64,000 bases of DNA, from positions 32,591,593 through 32,655,592 of the forward strand of contig OY744516.1 of assembly GCA_963556195.1 (NCBI GenBank), given 5' to 3'. The stretch comes from Sepiola atlantica. Taxonomy: Eukaryota > Mollusca > Cephalopoda > Sepiida > Sepiolidae. Both the position numbers and the translations under genes were made by a program. This document shows, in pieces, positions 1-12,720 of this stretch (position 1 is its first letter; each line of letters begins with the position of its first letter). Below the pieces are notes generated by a model. The model was not told the origin of the DNA and made no database searches. It was given only the letters and a program-made list of their open reading frames with translations.

Positions 1-1290
1 TTGCTCGTCTATGCTTTTCCTATTACAACCGGTGAAAGGGTGGAGAGAACAATAAGTAATCGACTGAGAAGATGGCTCAGAATACCAAAATACTTAAGCA
101 GTGCGGCTCTCTATATGGTCACAGTAACGCGTTGCAGCTTCCCTTCAGCAGCCTCACAGAAAAATTTAAAGTTACAAGAACAAAAGAAAAGCTGCAGTCT
201 GCTGAATCCAGGGATCCCAAAGTGGCAGCAACTGGGATTCAGACAAGATCAGTCAGGAAATAGAGTGCTGAGGGGAGTTCCAAGTGGCGGAAGAGAGGCT
301 GAGGCATAAAGCTATATTAGGGTCAGTAGCTAAAGGTTGAGTTACGTCCCCCTTCCTCAAATCAACAATGCCAAAAGGGAAAGACAGACCCCATCTCATC
401 CAGAATAAAGTATGCGTGCGTGGGCACAGAAGAAGCAGGTTACTGTAAAATGGTCAATCTTGGTCAGCAAGGAGCCTGGACGAAATGGGAGAACGTCGAG
501 AGGAAAAGAATTTCCTGGTCAGAATGGTGGCGGTCAGATTTTAACGAGGTTGACTTTCTTATTCAGTCGGTGTATGATGTCCTTTTGAGCCCAATCAACC
601 TGCACATATGAGGGAAGAGTGAGACCCTTAATTGCAAACTATGTGCAAAGAAAGGATCTTTACAGCACATCCTAAGCAGTTTCCCCAAAGCTTTGGGTGA
701 TGCTCGGTACTGTTGGTGACATGATCAGGTCCTAGAAGCAATTGCCAACAAGGTGACGAAAGAAGTAAAGGCTCCAAACATAAGCCTGGGAAGACATGGG
801 GCCTGATCAAGTTTTTCCTGGCTGGGGTCAAAACACCGAAACAGAGAGGGAGCAAGCCAGTTATCTTCTGCCGATAATTGGAATTTGATAATGGATCTGA
901 AAACCCAACTAAAATTCCCTAGGCACATTGCAATAACAACGCTATGACCTGACCTGATATTGCATTTGGAAAGAACAAAACAATGCATAATCTGCGAACT
1001 GTCGTGTCATGGGAGGAATCCATCAGATTAGCTAACGAGAGGAAAAGGACAAAATACCAGGAACTGATCAAACAATGTCGAGACAATGGATGGAGGATCA
1101 ACTATGACCCTATAGAAGTTGGTTGCAGGGGCTTTGCGAGTCAGTATCTATGCAGAGCACTAACAAAAATATGTATAGTGGAAGCAGCGAGGGTCTGTGC
1201 TTTAAAGGAGACAACGAATAAAGTGCTAGCTGCATCCAAAGTGATTTAGCTAAAAAGATCAGACTCCTGGAAAAAAATTGAGTAGGAAAT
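1..1290 (+). pseudogene. Degenerate retroelement polyprotein C-terminus, 5' side cut by window edge
   Basis: Three forward frames take over from one another, as expected of a decayed ORF. Frame 1 begins in-frame at base 1 (RRWLRIPKYLSSAALY). Another frame carries QLPFSSLTEKFKVTR at 72-263, then QGAWTKWENVERK and FLIQSVYDVLLSPINLHI at 420-611. A zinc-finger-like CKLCAKKGSLQHIL lies near 633-675. The last readable piece is 983-1249 (WEESIRLANERKRTKYQEL, EVGCRGFASQYLCRAL). This order of basic N-part, Cys/His motif and closing 'EVGCRGFA' block resembles the region after the reverse transcriptase in certain animal retroelement polyproteins. I recall that similarity and have not searched it. Stops and frameshifts near 264, 610, 715 and 950 make it non-functional. 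The RT domain would lie outside the window. The exact family is uncertain. Confidence 0.7.
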
Positions 1291-1990
1291 AGGGCGAAGG
1301 ACGAACACAAATGTAACTTTTAATTATTTTTTTTTTGTATCCATCACGGTGACATGTTTACTTAATTATTTATTATTTATTTACTTTGAGCGGCACGTCG
1401 AAATTAATTTACTTATTTTTTAATCGACAAGAAAGTTTAGTGAAAATTAACAACCTTTAGTATGTGTCAATCCAATATGGCGATTATAATGCGTTTCGAA
1501 TATTTGTTCTTGTCCAACTCGGGATATATTCATGCAATATGCGAATCCATAACATTGTTGTTTTGGTCTTTTTAGGAATAGGTATCTATAAATTTGCAGT
1601 CGCGACATAAGCAGTTCCGACTACGAATGAAGACAGCCGAATCAAACTCCAAGGTTTCTAAACAATACGAACAGAACTAAATCGATTTTGCAAACTAAAA
1701 CTTAGTTTAGGATTAGGTTAGGGTTAGATTAGGGTTTGGGTGAAAATAAAAAATAAAAACAGTTCGATTAGTTGTAATCCAGTAATAAAGGTGAAAGTAC
1801 TCTTCGTCAACGTCACCACAACAAACACCGACCAATCAATCTAAAAAATTCAAAATTTCAAACTCAATGTTCTCTCTTAGCTCTTCCAGCTCTAACTGCC
1901 GCTTTCCATTTTCTCCCATTTACATCAGCTGATCCCCGCATATGCTAATCAGCTGAGCCTACAAAAGGCCACCTCTGCAAAGAGAATCCG
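1291..1990. other. AT-rich spacer with a short telomere-like run
   Basis: No gene recognised. Positions 1707-1740 hold a degenerate run of TTAGGG-like words (ttaggattaggttagggtta...). It is too short and imperfect for a telomere and is best described as an interstitial telomere-like patch. Confidence 0.5.
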
Positions 1991-2048
1991 ACACACACAC
2001 ACACACACATACACACACACACACATACACACACACACACACACACAC
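1991..2048. repeat. (CA)n microsatellite with CATA interruptions
   Basis: About 29 dinucleotide units with two interrupting 'at' steps. It creates an artefactual valine/cysteine-rich reverse frame. Confidence 0.95.
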
Positions 2049-5000
2049 TGGCGGATGTACAGTTCTAACATGCGAAGCATCACATTCTCTTCTCGGACGG
2101 TAGGTGTTTTTCTTTATTGTCGCATTCTTCCCTGATCGTATGATCACACAAGTGACAGTAGGTGACTGGTCGTTTTACCCTAGTACTTCTCCGTAGTGAG
2201 ACAGCTACATATATCATCACATTGCTTACGCATGTCGGACAGACTTAAAATAATTGAGCACATGATCACGGTGAATTAAATGAAGTTGAACCTATTCCAC
2301 AGCTCACCGACGATCAGTTGTTGAGTAGTATCGACATGAGCAGAAGAGGCCACTGGGAAGACGTGTACTAAGATAGGATGAAATAAGAAAAGCAACGGGA
2401 CCAACGTGGATAAAAAAGCTCGAATGGAACGAACATATAAAAATGGACGGTTTGCTGTGACCAGCAGATCTGAATAAGCACCTGGCAATCTGATATCGCT
2501 TGTATGATAGCAAACTATAACAGAAATAAGTGTTTTAAAATGATATGCAACATATAAGACACTTGAAGTAAAACCGGTTCTTTTAAAGCCTTGAATTAGC
2601 ATTGACCTTATAAAACTTTAAGCCATTAACCTTGACTTGTCTAACATCAAACAAAAAGTGACCTTAAACAAGAAATTAACCTCTGGCCGCACTTCTGAGA
2701 TTTATCAGACGGAATCTATGACCTATGAAATGATTAAAAAATGTTGTCAAAAGGTAAATGCCGACCTGTATAACATAATAAAGAAAATGAATTATATACA
2801 CCATCAAAAGAAATAACCAAACAAAAGAAAAACATATGCACACCAATTGACGCATTAACCTTTTACAGCAAAAGTCGGCGCGTAAAAACTATCATATATG
2901 TATCAAATAGTAAAACATTAATATCTTCTCTGTTGAACGAGTTTTATGCTTTGAACCTATTTTATGTATTATCTTTATTGAAACGCTTTTATTTATTGTG
3001 AATTCTTGTTATTTGATTCAACACAGTTCTGTATACAAAATTACATTTCAAATTAAGCATATTTTTCGTTCGTTTTCATTTTACTTTGAAATTAATTCGA
3101 CCAGAAAGAACTTGGAGAGAAATGGGATTTTGACGAAAACATAAATACACCGACTTTCAACGTTTATAAGAAATTCAAATCAATGCATTTATACTTATGT
3201 GAACATTTTTTGTAAATAAGAAAAGCTAAATTTCAGTGTAAGATAAACATATAAAAGTAACTTTTGAGTCTTTATAACACGGACGAGTTCACCTAAAAAT
3301 AAAAATGAGATTCTACTTTTTGTTTTTGCTTTACATGTAAAATATGCACAAAATAGTAATTAAAACAAAAATTACATTAACTTTGATTTTAGAATGGAGG
3401 TTCACTTTCCTATGTACATTTAACATAGAATGATCACCCACTTCCTGACGAGCAAAAGGAAAGATGAGTAACTATTGGGCGTGGTGAGTATGGTCAAGCT
3501 TGTGCATACTTTGGGGGTGGGAGGGTCAGTAATCTTTATAATTTTTCTTTTCTTTCTAAAAAATAAATGAAAAAAAATGAAATAGTAAAATAATCACTTT
3601 TTAAAATTATTATTGGGTCACTACTTATCAAGGCCAAGAGCCACTCTAGGATAAGAGTCAGTAAGACGGAATGATTGTTAGCCGAGAGATGAGGAACACT
3701 ATGAGAGTACTAACATTGATCAATGGTATGAACTGTGTTTGATTACTTATGGGGTGGTTTATGACAAAATTTGTTGACATTGAATTTTAAGGCGACCCAG
3801 TTATAATCAGTAGGAAAGCAGTCTGGCGGTAATGTGTTTTACAGGTGAGAAACCCTTGGAAAGAAGCTTTGTTCGTGGAAATTCCGCCTGACGTTAGGCA
3901 CATGGAAGGAGAAAGGAAAGAAGAATAAATTTCCATTGTGGTAAGAAGACTAATTCTTGCTGCGACTATCTTATAAGGAGGAACCAATGATTAGAGCTCA
4001 GTCGATCACCTTCTATGGAAATAACGATAAAGTAGAGAGAGACTAGCAACGTTTCTTCTGTTGAAAGGAGGTTGTAAGAAAGAGAAGAGATCACTAACGT
4101 TCATGGTCTTAGGGAACCATCTTCAATGGAGGTTTTTGGGCAAGGGGACATCATCATCTTTTTTACTTAACATATAGTATAGGAGTTGTGATTGTACATT
4201 ATCAATAATATCCAGAATAAAGGCACCCAGACATCGTACAAATGAATAGAAATGATTGTGATTTTACGTTATTCTGGAATTCACTTGATGAGTAGGACGA
4301 AAATATGTTCTTCATTGACCCTAACACTAATCCCAAGTAGATATATATAGATATATAGATGTGATTTTGTTGATTGGGAGATAAATGTTAATAACAATAG
4401 TTAAATACAAATACTGATACAAACCATAAAAAGATGTTGAGGAAAATCATTCTTTCGTACGCTATCTGTCCAGGAAAACGTAAAATTTGTATAGGAAAGT
4501 TCATCTTCACTTAAAAATCAAAATTAATGTTTTTTTATTTACCATTTTGTGGATATTTAAAAAATATATATAATCGCCTAATAAAAGTGTAATCTTTTAG
4601 GTAAACAAGCCGAGTTTAAAAATAACAAGAAAAATCATTAAAAAAAACTATCTGATGTACAAAACAATCTAAAAATACATATTTGCCACTATTAAAAAAC
4701 TAAAAACTAAAAATATTCACCAAGAATATCAAATATAGGAAACATAAAATACTCTTCAAATATATATAAAATATTGATACATTGTGAGTGTAACATTATT
4801 ACATTTGGCTTAAAATATAATGAAAAATACATTTTCAACAGAGGCAATGTACATTTCTATCGAATAATATAAAAAGAAACTAATAGTTTACCGGTACTAA
4901 TATAGTGCAAGGTCAATGGCGGCTTGACTATTTCGGTAAACGATTTACAGAAAGGGTCAGAAAGCAACGATAACAAAATTTGAAAAACGATAACAAAATT

Positions 5001-6242
5001 GTAAAAATGAATTGGACTGAGCTGACATATATTCTACAAAATGCCGGAGGGTCGATTAGCTTCTGCAAGAATAAGTCCCAGACAAATTGACAATGTCGTA
5101 AGTGTGTGCAACCCTGCTTTTAGACAAAAAGGGAGCATATAAATGACAAGTTTGCTTGGGGGTGAAGCAACACAAAATGGCAGACTTTCTTAATAAGGGG
5201 CAGCACTTTTCTTTGAAAAACATTCTGAGTGACTTCTGCGATGAACACTTCTCATTCAGTTTATTTGATGAGGATGAAAACAAGCTTTTCATTAACTTCA
5301 ACACTAACCCTAAGTTTGGATGGCAGTTATTCAAATGTAGCAGTCAAGATCTTAAATATACCTAAACCGAGATAGATGGATAGTTTTGTTGACTCTTAAA
5401 ATACATATCATCCTTCCCTTGATCAAACAAAGGCAGCAATTTCGTTTAATGGTCCCAATTCAAACATGGTCGCCATACAAAATTCTACACAAAACTAAGA
5501 AAATATTTTGAATGATTCAATTAGACTTTATTAAACGAAAATAAACATAAATAAACATTATTATGATAACATTGTTTTTCGTACTACCTAACGTTTTTAC
5601 ACCATGTTGAAGTTAATGAAAAACATGTTTTTTTTCTTGACCTTCGCCTCGGAATTAGGGTTAGTGTTGAGGTTAATGGAGTTCATGGAAAACTTCCAAT
5701 CATGTGTATTTATTACATACATCAGTGTGGTTTTTACATATCTCTTAAATGTTGTTATAGTTAATGCTGGCATTAGCCATTTTTTACAATGACTATGATT
5801 AGAAACGTGTGCAAAGCATAAAATTGGAAGATGCCGATTGCATAACTAGACATATCAGCTTGCCAACACTGAAACTCTACAATAATAAAAATATGTGTTT
5901 AACTTACGGTGGCCATGTTAGAATTGGGACCAATGAAGTGAAATCGCACCCCAAAAAGAGGGGTGGGGGGGTCAAACAGGAGTCTGATCGACACATATCC
6001 AATAGATAGCCGACATATCCTGTCAGTCGAACCTTTCTACTGCTATCTTTTTCTATTGTTTGCTAGTTTGTTCTACCATTTCCTCATCTTCATGTTTGTT
6101 GTCTAAGGATACTAATGCTAAAAAAGAAAAAAAAAACACTAATATTGAACATAAAATACAACAGACAATCAAAAATAACTGAATTTTTAAAAGCTTTCTT
6201 TCGGCATCTCTTTTTATCTCGTCTGCATTGCTACCGTTTCAG
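2049..6242. other. Unassigned AT-rich sequence
   Basis: I see no convincing gene. A motif near cattaacttcaacactaacc occurs at 5287-5310. It recurs on the reverse strand at 5653-5690 and more weakly at 4310-4335. A second motif around 'ggtcccaattcaaacatgg' (5450-5480) recurs on the reverse strand at 5905-5935. These look like copies of an unnamed dispersed repeat in both orientations. Positions 3600-4140 are richer in GC than their surroundings but contain no recognisable protein. Confidence 0.4.
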
Positions 6243-6292
6243 TAATCATCATCATCATCATCTACTACTACTACTACTACTACTTCTACAGA
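6243..6292. repeat. (ATC)n/(TAC)n trinucleotide tract
   Basis: Six ATC units are followed by about eight TAC units. The two segments that follow, near 6288-6310 and 6381-6400, both read 'gctctgtt.ctatc', which suggests a short local duplication. Confidence 0.85.
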
Positions 6293-6685
6293 AGCTCTGT
6301 TCCTATCTACGACTAGCAGCAGCAATTCTGATCGCAACACTAGCAGCAGCTTCTGATCCTGTCTACCTCATGATTTACTACAGTAGCTCTGTTTCTATCC
6401 GCTTGATTCTCTGCACAAAGCAGCATTTCATTAAATAAGTCTACTATTGTCCCATGCAGTCGAATTGGCACGTTTTGCTTCAGAAAAAGAATTCTATTGG
6501 CTTTTGAGAGCAAAACTCAAACCTTTGGCTCTTGGGATTTTCCACTGCAACGAAGAAGGCACCCGATGATAAGATGCTGAATTTTCACAACACCTGGATG
6601 GTCTGGACCATTTTCTTACATCGTTCACAAAAAGTTACAAACTTCACTAGTGGATGACTTGCAATTATGGGAACGTTCCTGGCAT

Positions 6686-6740
6686 ATAACAGCATTAAAT
6701 AATCCCCAAAAAGGGGTGGCATGCCAACTCCATAATTTAC
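6686..6740 (+). mobile_element. SINE 3'-tail fragment
   Basis: The segment 'gcattaaataatccccaaaaaggggt...atgcc' has the same tail as the SINE-like elements at 19555-19954, 35030-35200 and 36836-37085. That tail includes a small hairpin made by complementary C-rich and G-rich runs. No tRNA-like head is visible here. Confidence 0.65.
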
Positions 6741-6939
6741 AGAAAGATTACTGGTAAATAGAAATTGAAAACAACAGCAAATGAGCAGACAAATTAGATA
6801 ACATTAGCAAAGAGTGTGCATATTTGCATCAGCAGGTGTGTGTGCTTTGGTGAGGTACATAGTTTAGAATTAGCGAGATGCTGATTAATTGATCTTTTCT
6901 CTCTGAAAATTTGAAAAGTTATCCTTAAAAAAAATTTTT

Positions 6940-7480
6940 TTTTTAATCAAGGGAGGCGCGATAGCGCTCTATCCCTTAAAAGACTTCAAAAACGGCCTAT
7001 GTTAAAAATCTCATTTCTTTGATCAATCATAACTCAAAAACCAATGAACCAAATTAGTTAAAACTTTGCACAAAATTTTTTTTGATAGGTTCTATAAGTG
7101 TGTAGAATTTCAGCATCATTAGTCAAGGCAACCCAGAGATCCAGAAAGATCAGGCATGATTTTGTGTTATCCGTGTGTACGTACGTACGTATGTGCCACC
7201 CTGTATCTCATCAACTATTTGATGGATTCAGCTGATTTTTGGCAGAGATAGAGGTTCTAGGGTCTAGTTGATGGCATTTAAATTTCAGTTTACTATATAA
7301 CTTAGTTTTCCAGAAAATTCCCAAAAACCTTATTATCCAACGTATTCATGTACTAATCCGTTAAAAATGCTGAGTCACTGAAAACGTCCCATAATCCCTT
7401 GCCGGATGTACCCGGTCTTGCCATAAATTATGTCCGGTTGCATCAGGTCATACCATAACTTCTGTCCGGATGTATCAATA
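6940..7480. other. Unassigned repeat-like segment
   Basis: It contains a compact palindromic core (gcgatagcgc near 6958) and a tacg run at 7177-7190. I suspect an uncharacterised TE but see no terminal repeats or ORF that would classify it. Confidence 0.3.
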
Positions 7481-7505
7481 ACATCATAGGAAGGCTACGT
7501 TAAGA

Positions 7506-8340
7506 GTGTGCAGATGAAAAGGAGGACCAATCAGTAAGAGTGATTTTAGCAGTTCTCTGGATGCCTCCTAAGTACTCAGCGTTGTCCAGGAGAAAAGTGC
7601 TCAATATCCTAGATAGAGCTACTGTAGTGATAAGTTTGTATAATATTTTAATGCCATCTACATTTCTCTTCAGACTGTTGTGCACATGGAAATGAGGGGA
7701 AATCAGTAAGAGTGATTTCAGTAGTGCTCTGGATGCCTCCGTGATTTTCTAAGTACTCGGCGTTGTCCAGGAGATAAGTGCTCAATATCCTAGATAGAGC
7801 TACTATAGTGAGAAGTTTGTATAATATTTTAACGCCATCTACGTTTCTCCTCAGACTATTGTGCACATGGAAATCAGGGGAAATTAGTAAGAGTGATTTC
7901 AGTAGTGCTCTGGATGCCTCCTTGATTTTCTAAGTACTCGGCGTTGTCTGGGAGAAAAGTGCTCAATATCCTAGATAGAGCTGCTGTAGTGATAGATTTG
8001 TATAATATTTTAACACCATTTATGCTTCTATTCGGAATATTGTGCAGATGAACAGGAGGGAGAATCAGTAAGAGTGATTTTAGTAGTGCTCTGGATGCCT
8101 CCTTGATTTTGTAAGTACTCAGCGTTGTCAGGGAGAAAAGTGCTCAATGTCCTAGATAGAGCTACTGTAGTGATAAGTCTGTATAATATTTTAACAGCAT
8201 CTACGCTTCTTTTCGGACTATTGTGCAGATGAAAAGGAGGAGGAATCAGTAAGAGTGATTTTAGTAGTACTCTGGATGCCTCCTTGATTTTCTAAGTATT
8301 CGGTGTTGTCCGGGAGAAAAGTGCTCAATGTTCTAGATAG
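7506..8340. repeat. Tandem array, about 181-bp unit, five copies
   Basis: Copies start near 7506, 7679, 7861, 8041 and 8223. Each begins with gtgca(g/c)atg(a/g)aa and contains 'aatcagtaagagtgatttta', 'ctctggatgcctcc' and 'agtgctcaat'. The first copy lacks roughly 10 bp and the fifth stops after 'gtgctcaatgttctagatag', where the next array begins. Short reverse-strand ORFs of 60 to 70 codons recur with the period and are by-products of the array. Confidence 0.95.
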
Positions 8341-8770
8341 GAGATGAAAAGGAGGGGGGATCAGTAAGGGGGTGCTTCTGGTGCTTTTACAATATAAGAC
8401 CCGGAGGCTTCTGCAGAATAAGGACCATGGGTGTTTCTGCAGTACAGGGGCTAGGGGTGCTTCTACAGTATAGGACCCAGCACCGGGGGTGTTTCTACAA
8501 TATAGGACTCGGAGGCTTCTGCAGAATAGGGACCATGGGTGCTTCTGCAGTATAGGGACCAGGGGTGCTTCTACAGTATAGGACCCAGCACCGGGGGTGC
8601 TTCTACAATATAGGACCCGGAGGCTTCTGCAATATAGGGACCATGGGTGCTTCTGCAGTATACGGACTGGGGGTACTTCTGGTGCTTCTACAGTATACGG
8701 ACCAAGCACTGGGGGTGCTTCTAAAATATAGGACCCGGAGGCTTCTGCAGTATGGTGCTTTGATATGACC
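8341..8770. repeat. Minisatellite with 'ggtgcttctacagtatagg' core and higher-order unit
   Basis: A roughly 25-30-bp core ('gcttctgcagtatagggacc' and variants) is reiterated. Variant types recur in order (acccagcaccggggg, acccggagg, gaccatggg) to give a higher-order unit near 120 bp. The junction repeats 'gatgaaaaggaggggggatc', the start of the preceding 181-bp unit, so the two arrays are physically fused. A 163-codon reverse frame (8218-8709) encodes only the repeat. Confidence 0.92.
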
Positions 8771-8784
8771 GAGGCGCTTCGGAA

Positions 8785-9050
8785 TTTTTTTTTTTTTAAT
8801 TAAAAATATTTCTATGTATGGGGAGGATGAAAAAAATTTGGGGGGGGCCGATTTTTTTTTTCTTTTCTCTTTAACTAAAAATATTTATATGTATGGGGGA
8901 GGACGAAAAAAAAAATTGGGGGGGTAAAAAAATTTTAATTAAAAAAAATTTTTTATTAAAAATATTTCTATGTGTGGAAAACAAATTGAGGGGGCAAACA
9001 AATTTCTTTTTTTCTTTTTTTAACCTAAAAATATTTTCATTTATGATAGT
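8785..9050. repeat. Degenerate tandem repeat, about 70-85-bp unit
   Basis: 'taaaaatattt(c/a)tatgt(a/g)tggggg' recurs near 8798, 8873, 8957 and 9026, separated by A-rich, T-rich and G-rich homopolymer runs. The copies are much more diverged than in the flanking arrays. Confidence 0.7.
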
Positions 9051-9117
9051 GACATTACATGAATGAACACTATTTTGTTTTTCTGACACAACAGGGGCAC
9101 ATTAATATGAGTTCTTA

Positions 9118-10345
9118 GGTATGCGAACTGGTCTGGAGATAGGTACATATATAGTATGTGCACCCTAGCAGAGATAGGTAAGTATATAGTATGCGCACCG
9201 GAGCGGCGATAGGTATATATATAGTATGTGCACCGGGGTGGCAATAGGTACGTATATAGTAGTGCATAGGGGTGGCGATAGGTACGTATATAGCATGTGC
9301 ACAGGGGCGGCAATAAGTACTATATAGCAAGCGAACTGGGGCGGCGATCAGTACGTATATAGCACACATTTCAGGGCTGTGATCAGTACTATATAGCACG
9401 CGCACCGGGGTGACGATAGGTACGTATTTAGCATTCGCACCTGGGCAGCGATAGGTACGTATTTAGCATTCAAACCGGAGCGGCGATAGGTACATATTTA
9501 GCATTCGCACTGGGGCGGCTATAGGTACGTATTTAGCATTCGCACCGGGGCGGCAATATGTACATATTTAGTATTCGCACTGGGGCAGCGATAGGTACTT
9601 ATGTAGTATGCACGCCGGGGCGGCAATAGGTACATATTTAGCATTCGCACCGGGGGGCGATAAGTATGTATTAGCATTCAGGGGTGGCGATAGGTACGTA
9701 TACAGCATGTGCACATGGGCGGCAATAAGTACACATATAGCATGTGTACCGGGGCGGTGATAGGTATGTATTAAGCATTTGCACCTGGACGGCGATAGGT
9801 ACGTATATAGCATGCGCACCGGGGCGACAGAAAGGTACGTATTTAGCATGTGCACCGGAGTGGCGATAGGTACGTATTTAGCATTCGCACCAGGGCAGCG
9901 ATATGTATGTATTTAGCATTCGCACCAGGGTGGTGATATGTGCATATTTAGTATTCGCACTGGGGCAGCGATAGGTACTTATGTAGTTTGCACACCGGGG
10001 CGGCAATAGGTACGTATTTAGCATTCGCACCGGGGCGGCAATAGGTACATATTTAGCATTCACACCGGGGCGGCGATAGGTACGTATTTAGCATTCACAC
10101 CGGGGCGGCGATAGGTACGTAGTTAGCATTCGCACCGGGGTGGCAATAGGTACGTATTTAGCATTCGCACCGGGGTGGCGATAGGTATGTATTCAGCATT
10201 CGCACAGGAGCGGCGATAGGTACGTATTCAGCTTCTGAACAGGGCAGCGATAGGTACTTATATATTATCTGCACTGGGGTGGCGATAGTTACGTATATAG
10301 TATGAACACCGGGGCTGAGATAAGTACCTATATAGAAGGCGCAGA
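9118..10345. repeat. Minisatellite, 35-bp unit, about 34 copies
   Basis: The unit reads roughly 'ggggcggcgataggtacgta' followed by 'tttagcattcgcacc'. Copies at the left end have 'atatagtatgtgcacc' and those in the middle 'tttagcattcgcacc', so at least two variant blocks exist. Because 35 is not a multiple of 3, all three reverse frames show the repeat, producing several spurious 60-96-codon ORFs. Confidence 0.95.
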
Positions 10346-10487
10346 CGGAGGTGGTACTTTTTTATAGAAATATGTCAATGTAGGAGGAATGGTGGGGAAG
10401 AAACAGCTTTCACAAAAGGCAAAATTAGAAAGTAGCGGTGAAATGGGGCGACCATTGTATTGAGGCATAGCCTTTACAAAAGTAGTG

Positions 10488-11544
10488 ACATTCCATGAAA
10501 AATGCCAGTATACTGAAATCATATGCCCTTAATAGGGTTAAGATGAAAATTCATATACACTAAACACTAAATGTACAAAAGCAAAGAAATTCTAAAATGT
10601 TTACATTTTTATTGTCATTAAGGGTATGCGAGCACAACAGGGCTATGTATTTTACTGGTAGGAATTTTTTTTCAGCGCAAAACATCGAACAAGAATTAAT
10701 CGTTTATACAAAATCTCTTGGGCTTTTCCGAAGGGAATTCGGCTGGAACTCATCGTCTTCTTTTATTGACAAACGTTCTGATCGATCTGATGTTCTTATG
10801 GAAGCTACCTAATATCGACTGGGCCTAGGTCGATCCAGTAAGAACTTAGACTTTGGCTGTAGGCTACGTGTTGAACACTTAGGCAAGGTTACAAAGTGAG
10901 AATCGAAATAAAGTGCCATTCTATTGCCTATATTTGTCATACTGTTTTTAGTTCAGAGAAAACGGAAATTTCAGAGAAATGAAAAATACCAAGATTTACA
11001 GTTCACATTTTTAATTTATAAGATTTAAAATTCTTGTTTGAGGATATTCAATCTGAATTGTAAAAAAATGTATTGTATTGTTGAAAAAATACAGTAAAAA
11101 TCGTTTATATATTTAAAAAAATGGTGAAAGTTGTTAATTCTAATAAATTAAAGTGTGAAACATAAAATTGGCTTACATACAACAAGAATACCTTCATTTT
11201 CCTTAATACATAACAATGCTGCTAGTGTCGTATGAATAATGGTTCCACTCGGGCGTGATTGATAAGGATACTATAAAGGTAAGTAAAATATCAGTTAAAA
11301 TGTTTATTGGCAATGCTTATATTAACAGTGCTAAAATAGTAACAATGTTTATATTTTTTATAAGAAAAATTCCTACCCGTAAAATACATAGCCCTGTTGT
11401 GCTCGCATACTCTTAATGACAATAAAAGTGTAAAAATTTGGGAATTTCTTTGCTTTTGTACATTTAGTGTTTAGTGTATATGAATGTTCATCAACCCTAT
11501 TAAGGGCATATGATTTCAGTATACTGGCATTTTTCATGGAATGT
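10488..11544. mobile_element. Foldback / TIR element with arms of about 182 bp
   Basis: The left arm 10488-10671 and right arm 11364-11544 are inverted copies at roughly 95% identity by eye. Both contain acattccatgaaaaatgcc, 'catatgcccttaatagggtt', 'cacaacagggctatgtattt' and 'gtaggaattttt'. The central 690 bp has no transposase-like ORF. The structure fits a non-autonomous foldback or long-TIR DNA element. I found no clear target-site duplication. A simple inverted duplication is the alternative. Confidence 0.75.
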
Positions 11545-12011
11545 ATTTAAAGATACTTTCATGAGATGAAAACTGAATTTTAAGAAGACATTTGCAATAT
11601 GAGAGCTGGTAAAAACAAACTCTGAATATTGTTAAAGAATCAGCTTTCCAATGAAGTAACATAGAACTATGAGTGGATGACATTTTGAAAGGTGTGTCTA
11701 AGGGAGGGGTGTAGTAGTTTGTTTGGGGGTGAGGTCCCTTCACTTGAGAAATGGTAGGGTTGGGCTTCTTATTACCCCCACCCCCACACGTTCTTCTTTT
11801 ATGTCCACTCCTTTAATTAAGGCTAAATTACAGCTGTTTACTTTTCAAATTGCACTTTGTACTAGTGGATGTGTTCATACTTATTCACTCCAATAATAAA
11901 CTTCAGCCAATCCTCTTTCATCTTCACTCCAAAACAGAATTAGACATAGAGTAGATTTTGATTGCCAGAAATCTATGAATTGTGTATGTTAAGACTTTTT
12001 TCTTTTTATGC

Positions 12012-12074
12012 CAGCGTGTAAAACAGCCGTTAGACCGAAGAAAAAGAAGAAATGATGGTGATGATGATGATGAA
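12012..12074 (-). mobile_element. SINE-like fragment with (CAT)n start, reverse orientation
   Basis: Read on the reverse strand it has CATCATCATCATCACCATCA and ends in 'acacgctggcat'. The same layout is seen at 42905-42965. I recall this arrangement as a frequent cephalopod repeat. Confidence 0.5.
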
Positions 12075-12111
12075 AAGATCAATTGACGTTTTTGTTTATA
12101 AAAACTTAAAA

Positions 12112-12700
12112 TCTCTATTTATATAAAGTTGAATATGTGTATATGTTTATATATTTGTATTACGGAATTCATTCTTAAACTAATTAACTGATCATTATGA
12201 ATTTTGAAACACAGCCGTTAGGTGTAAGGGTGGGAAATGTGGACAATATTTAGCTTAATTTAGTTTCATGTAAAGGGAGCAAAGAAGGGATGGAAGCACT
12301 TTGAAAATTCAGATACCTCTGATTTTTATGAAATTTTAGCAATAGGTATTATACATCAAGTAATAAAAATTGCAGTTTCTTTGGGGTATTTTAAAGGGTT
12401 TTAGGGGGGCATAATATGGGCACAACGTCTCATTTTAAAATTCAAAAATTTCAGATTTGCATTAAATTTGATCCATAGTCATTAGCAAAAGTCCCTAAAT
12501 ATCAATTTCTTTTTAAACATGTTCTAGAATTAAAATTATGTTCTGTATTTTGATAAAAACTGGAATAAAGATTCTAGACATAAGGTTTAGTAGAATTAAA
12601 TGTTGATTTTAATCTTCATAAGGGAACATAAAAGTGGTGCAAAACTATTCTGTCTGGGGAATTAATTTTACCTGTCCTGGTATTCTTGTTCTCAAGAAAT
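12112..12700 (+). mobile_element. Helitron-like 5' segment (family H1, copy 1)
   Basis: It begins 'tctctatttatataaagttg' after an A and shares about 590 bp of collinear sequence with 33298-33950 and 57001-57600, and in inverse orientation with 38200-38582. Shared blocks include tgatcattatgaattttgaa, 'cagatacctc(t/c)gattttt', 'attctagacataaggttta' and 'acataaaagtggtgcaaaac'. A TC start, insertion after A and an AT-rich 5' end are Helitron features. No Rep/helicase ORF is visible, so this would be a non-autonomous copy. A possible matching 3' end is at 15705. Confidence 0.6.
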
Positions 12701-12720
12701 TTGATTTGATCCTTTGAAAT

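Noticed and set aside
1707..1740. True telomeric repeat
   Set aside because: Too short, with irregular words. Only telomere-like.
6115..6438. 107-codon forward ORF
   Set aside because: Low-complexity (trinucleotide tract) with no recognisable domain.
8218..8709. 163-codon reverse ORF
   Set aside because: Only the minisatellite repeat (YTVEAP-type units).
9041..10063. Several reverse ORFs of 60-96 codons
   Set aside because: Frames of the 35-bp minisatellite. The repeat reads through in all three frames.
7506..10345. CRISPR array
   Set aside because: The repeats are contiguous without unique spacers, in a eukaryotic, TE-rich context.
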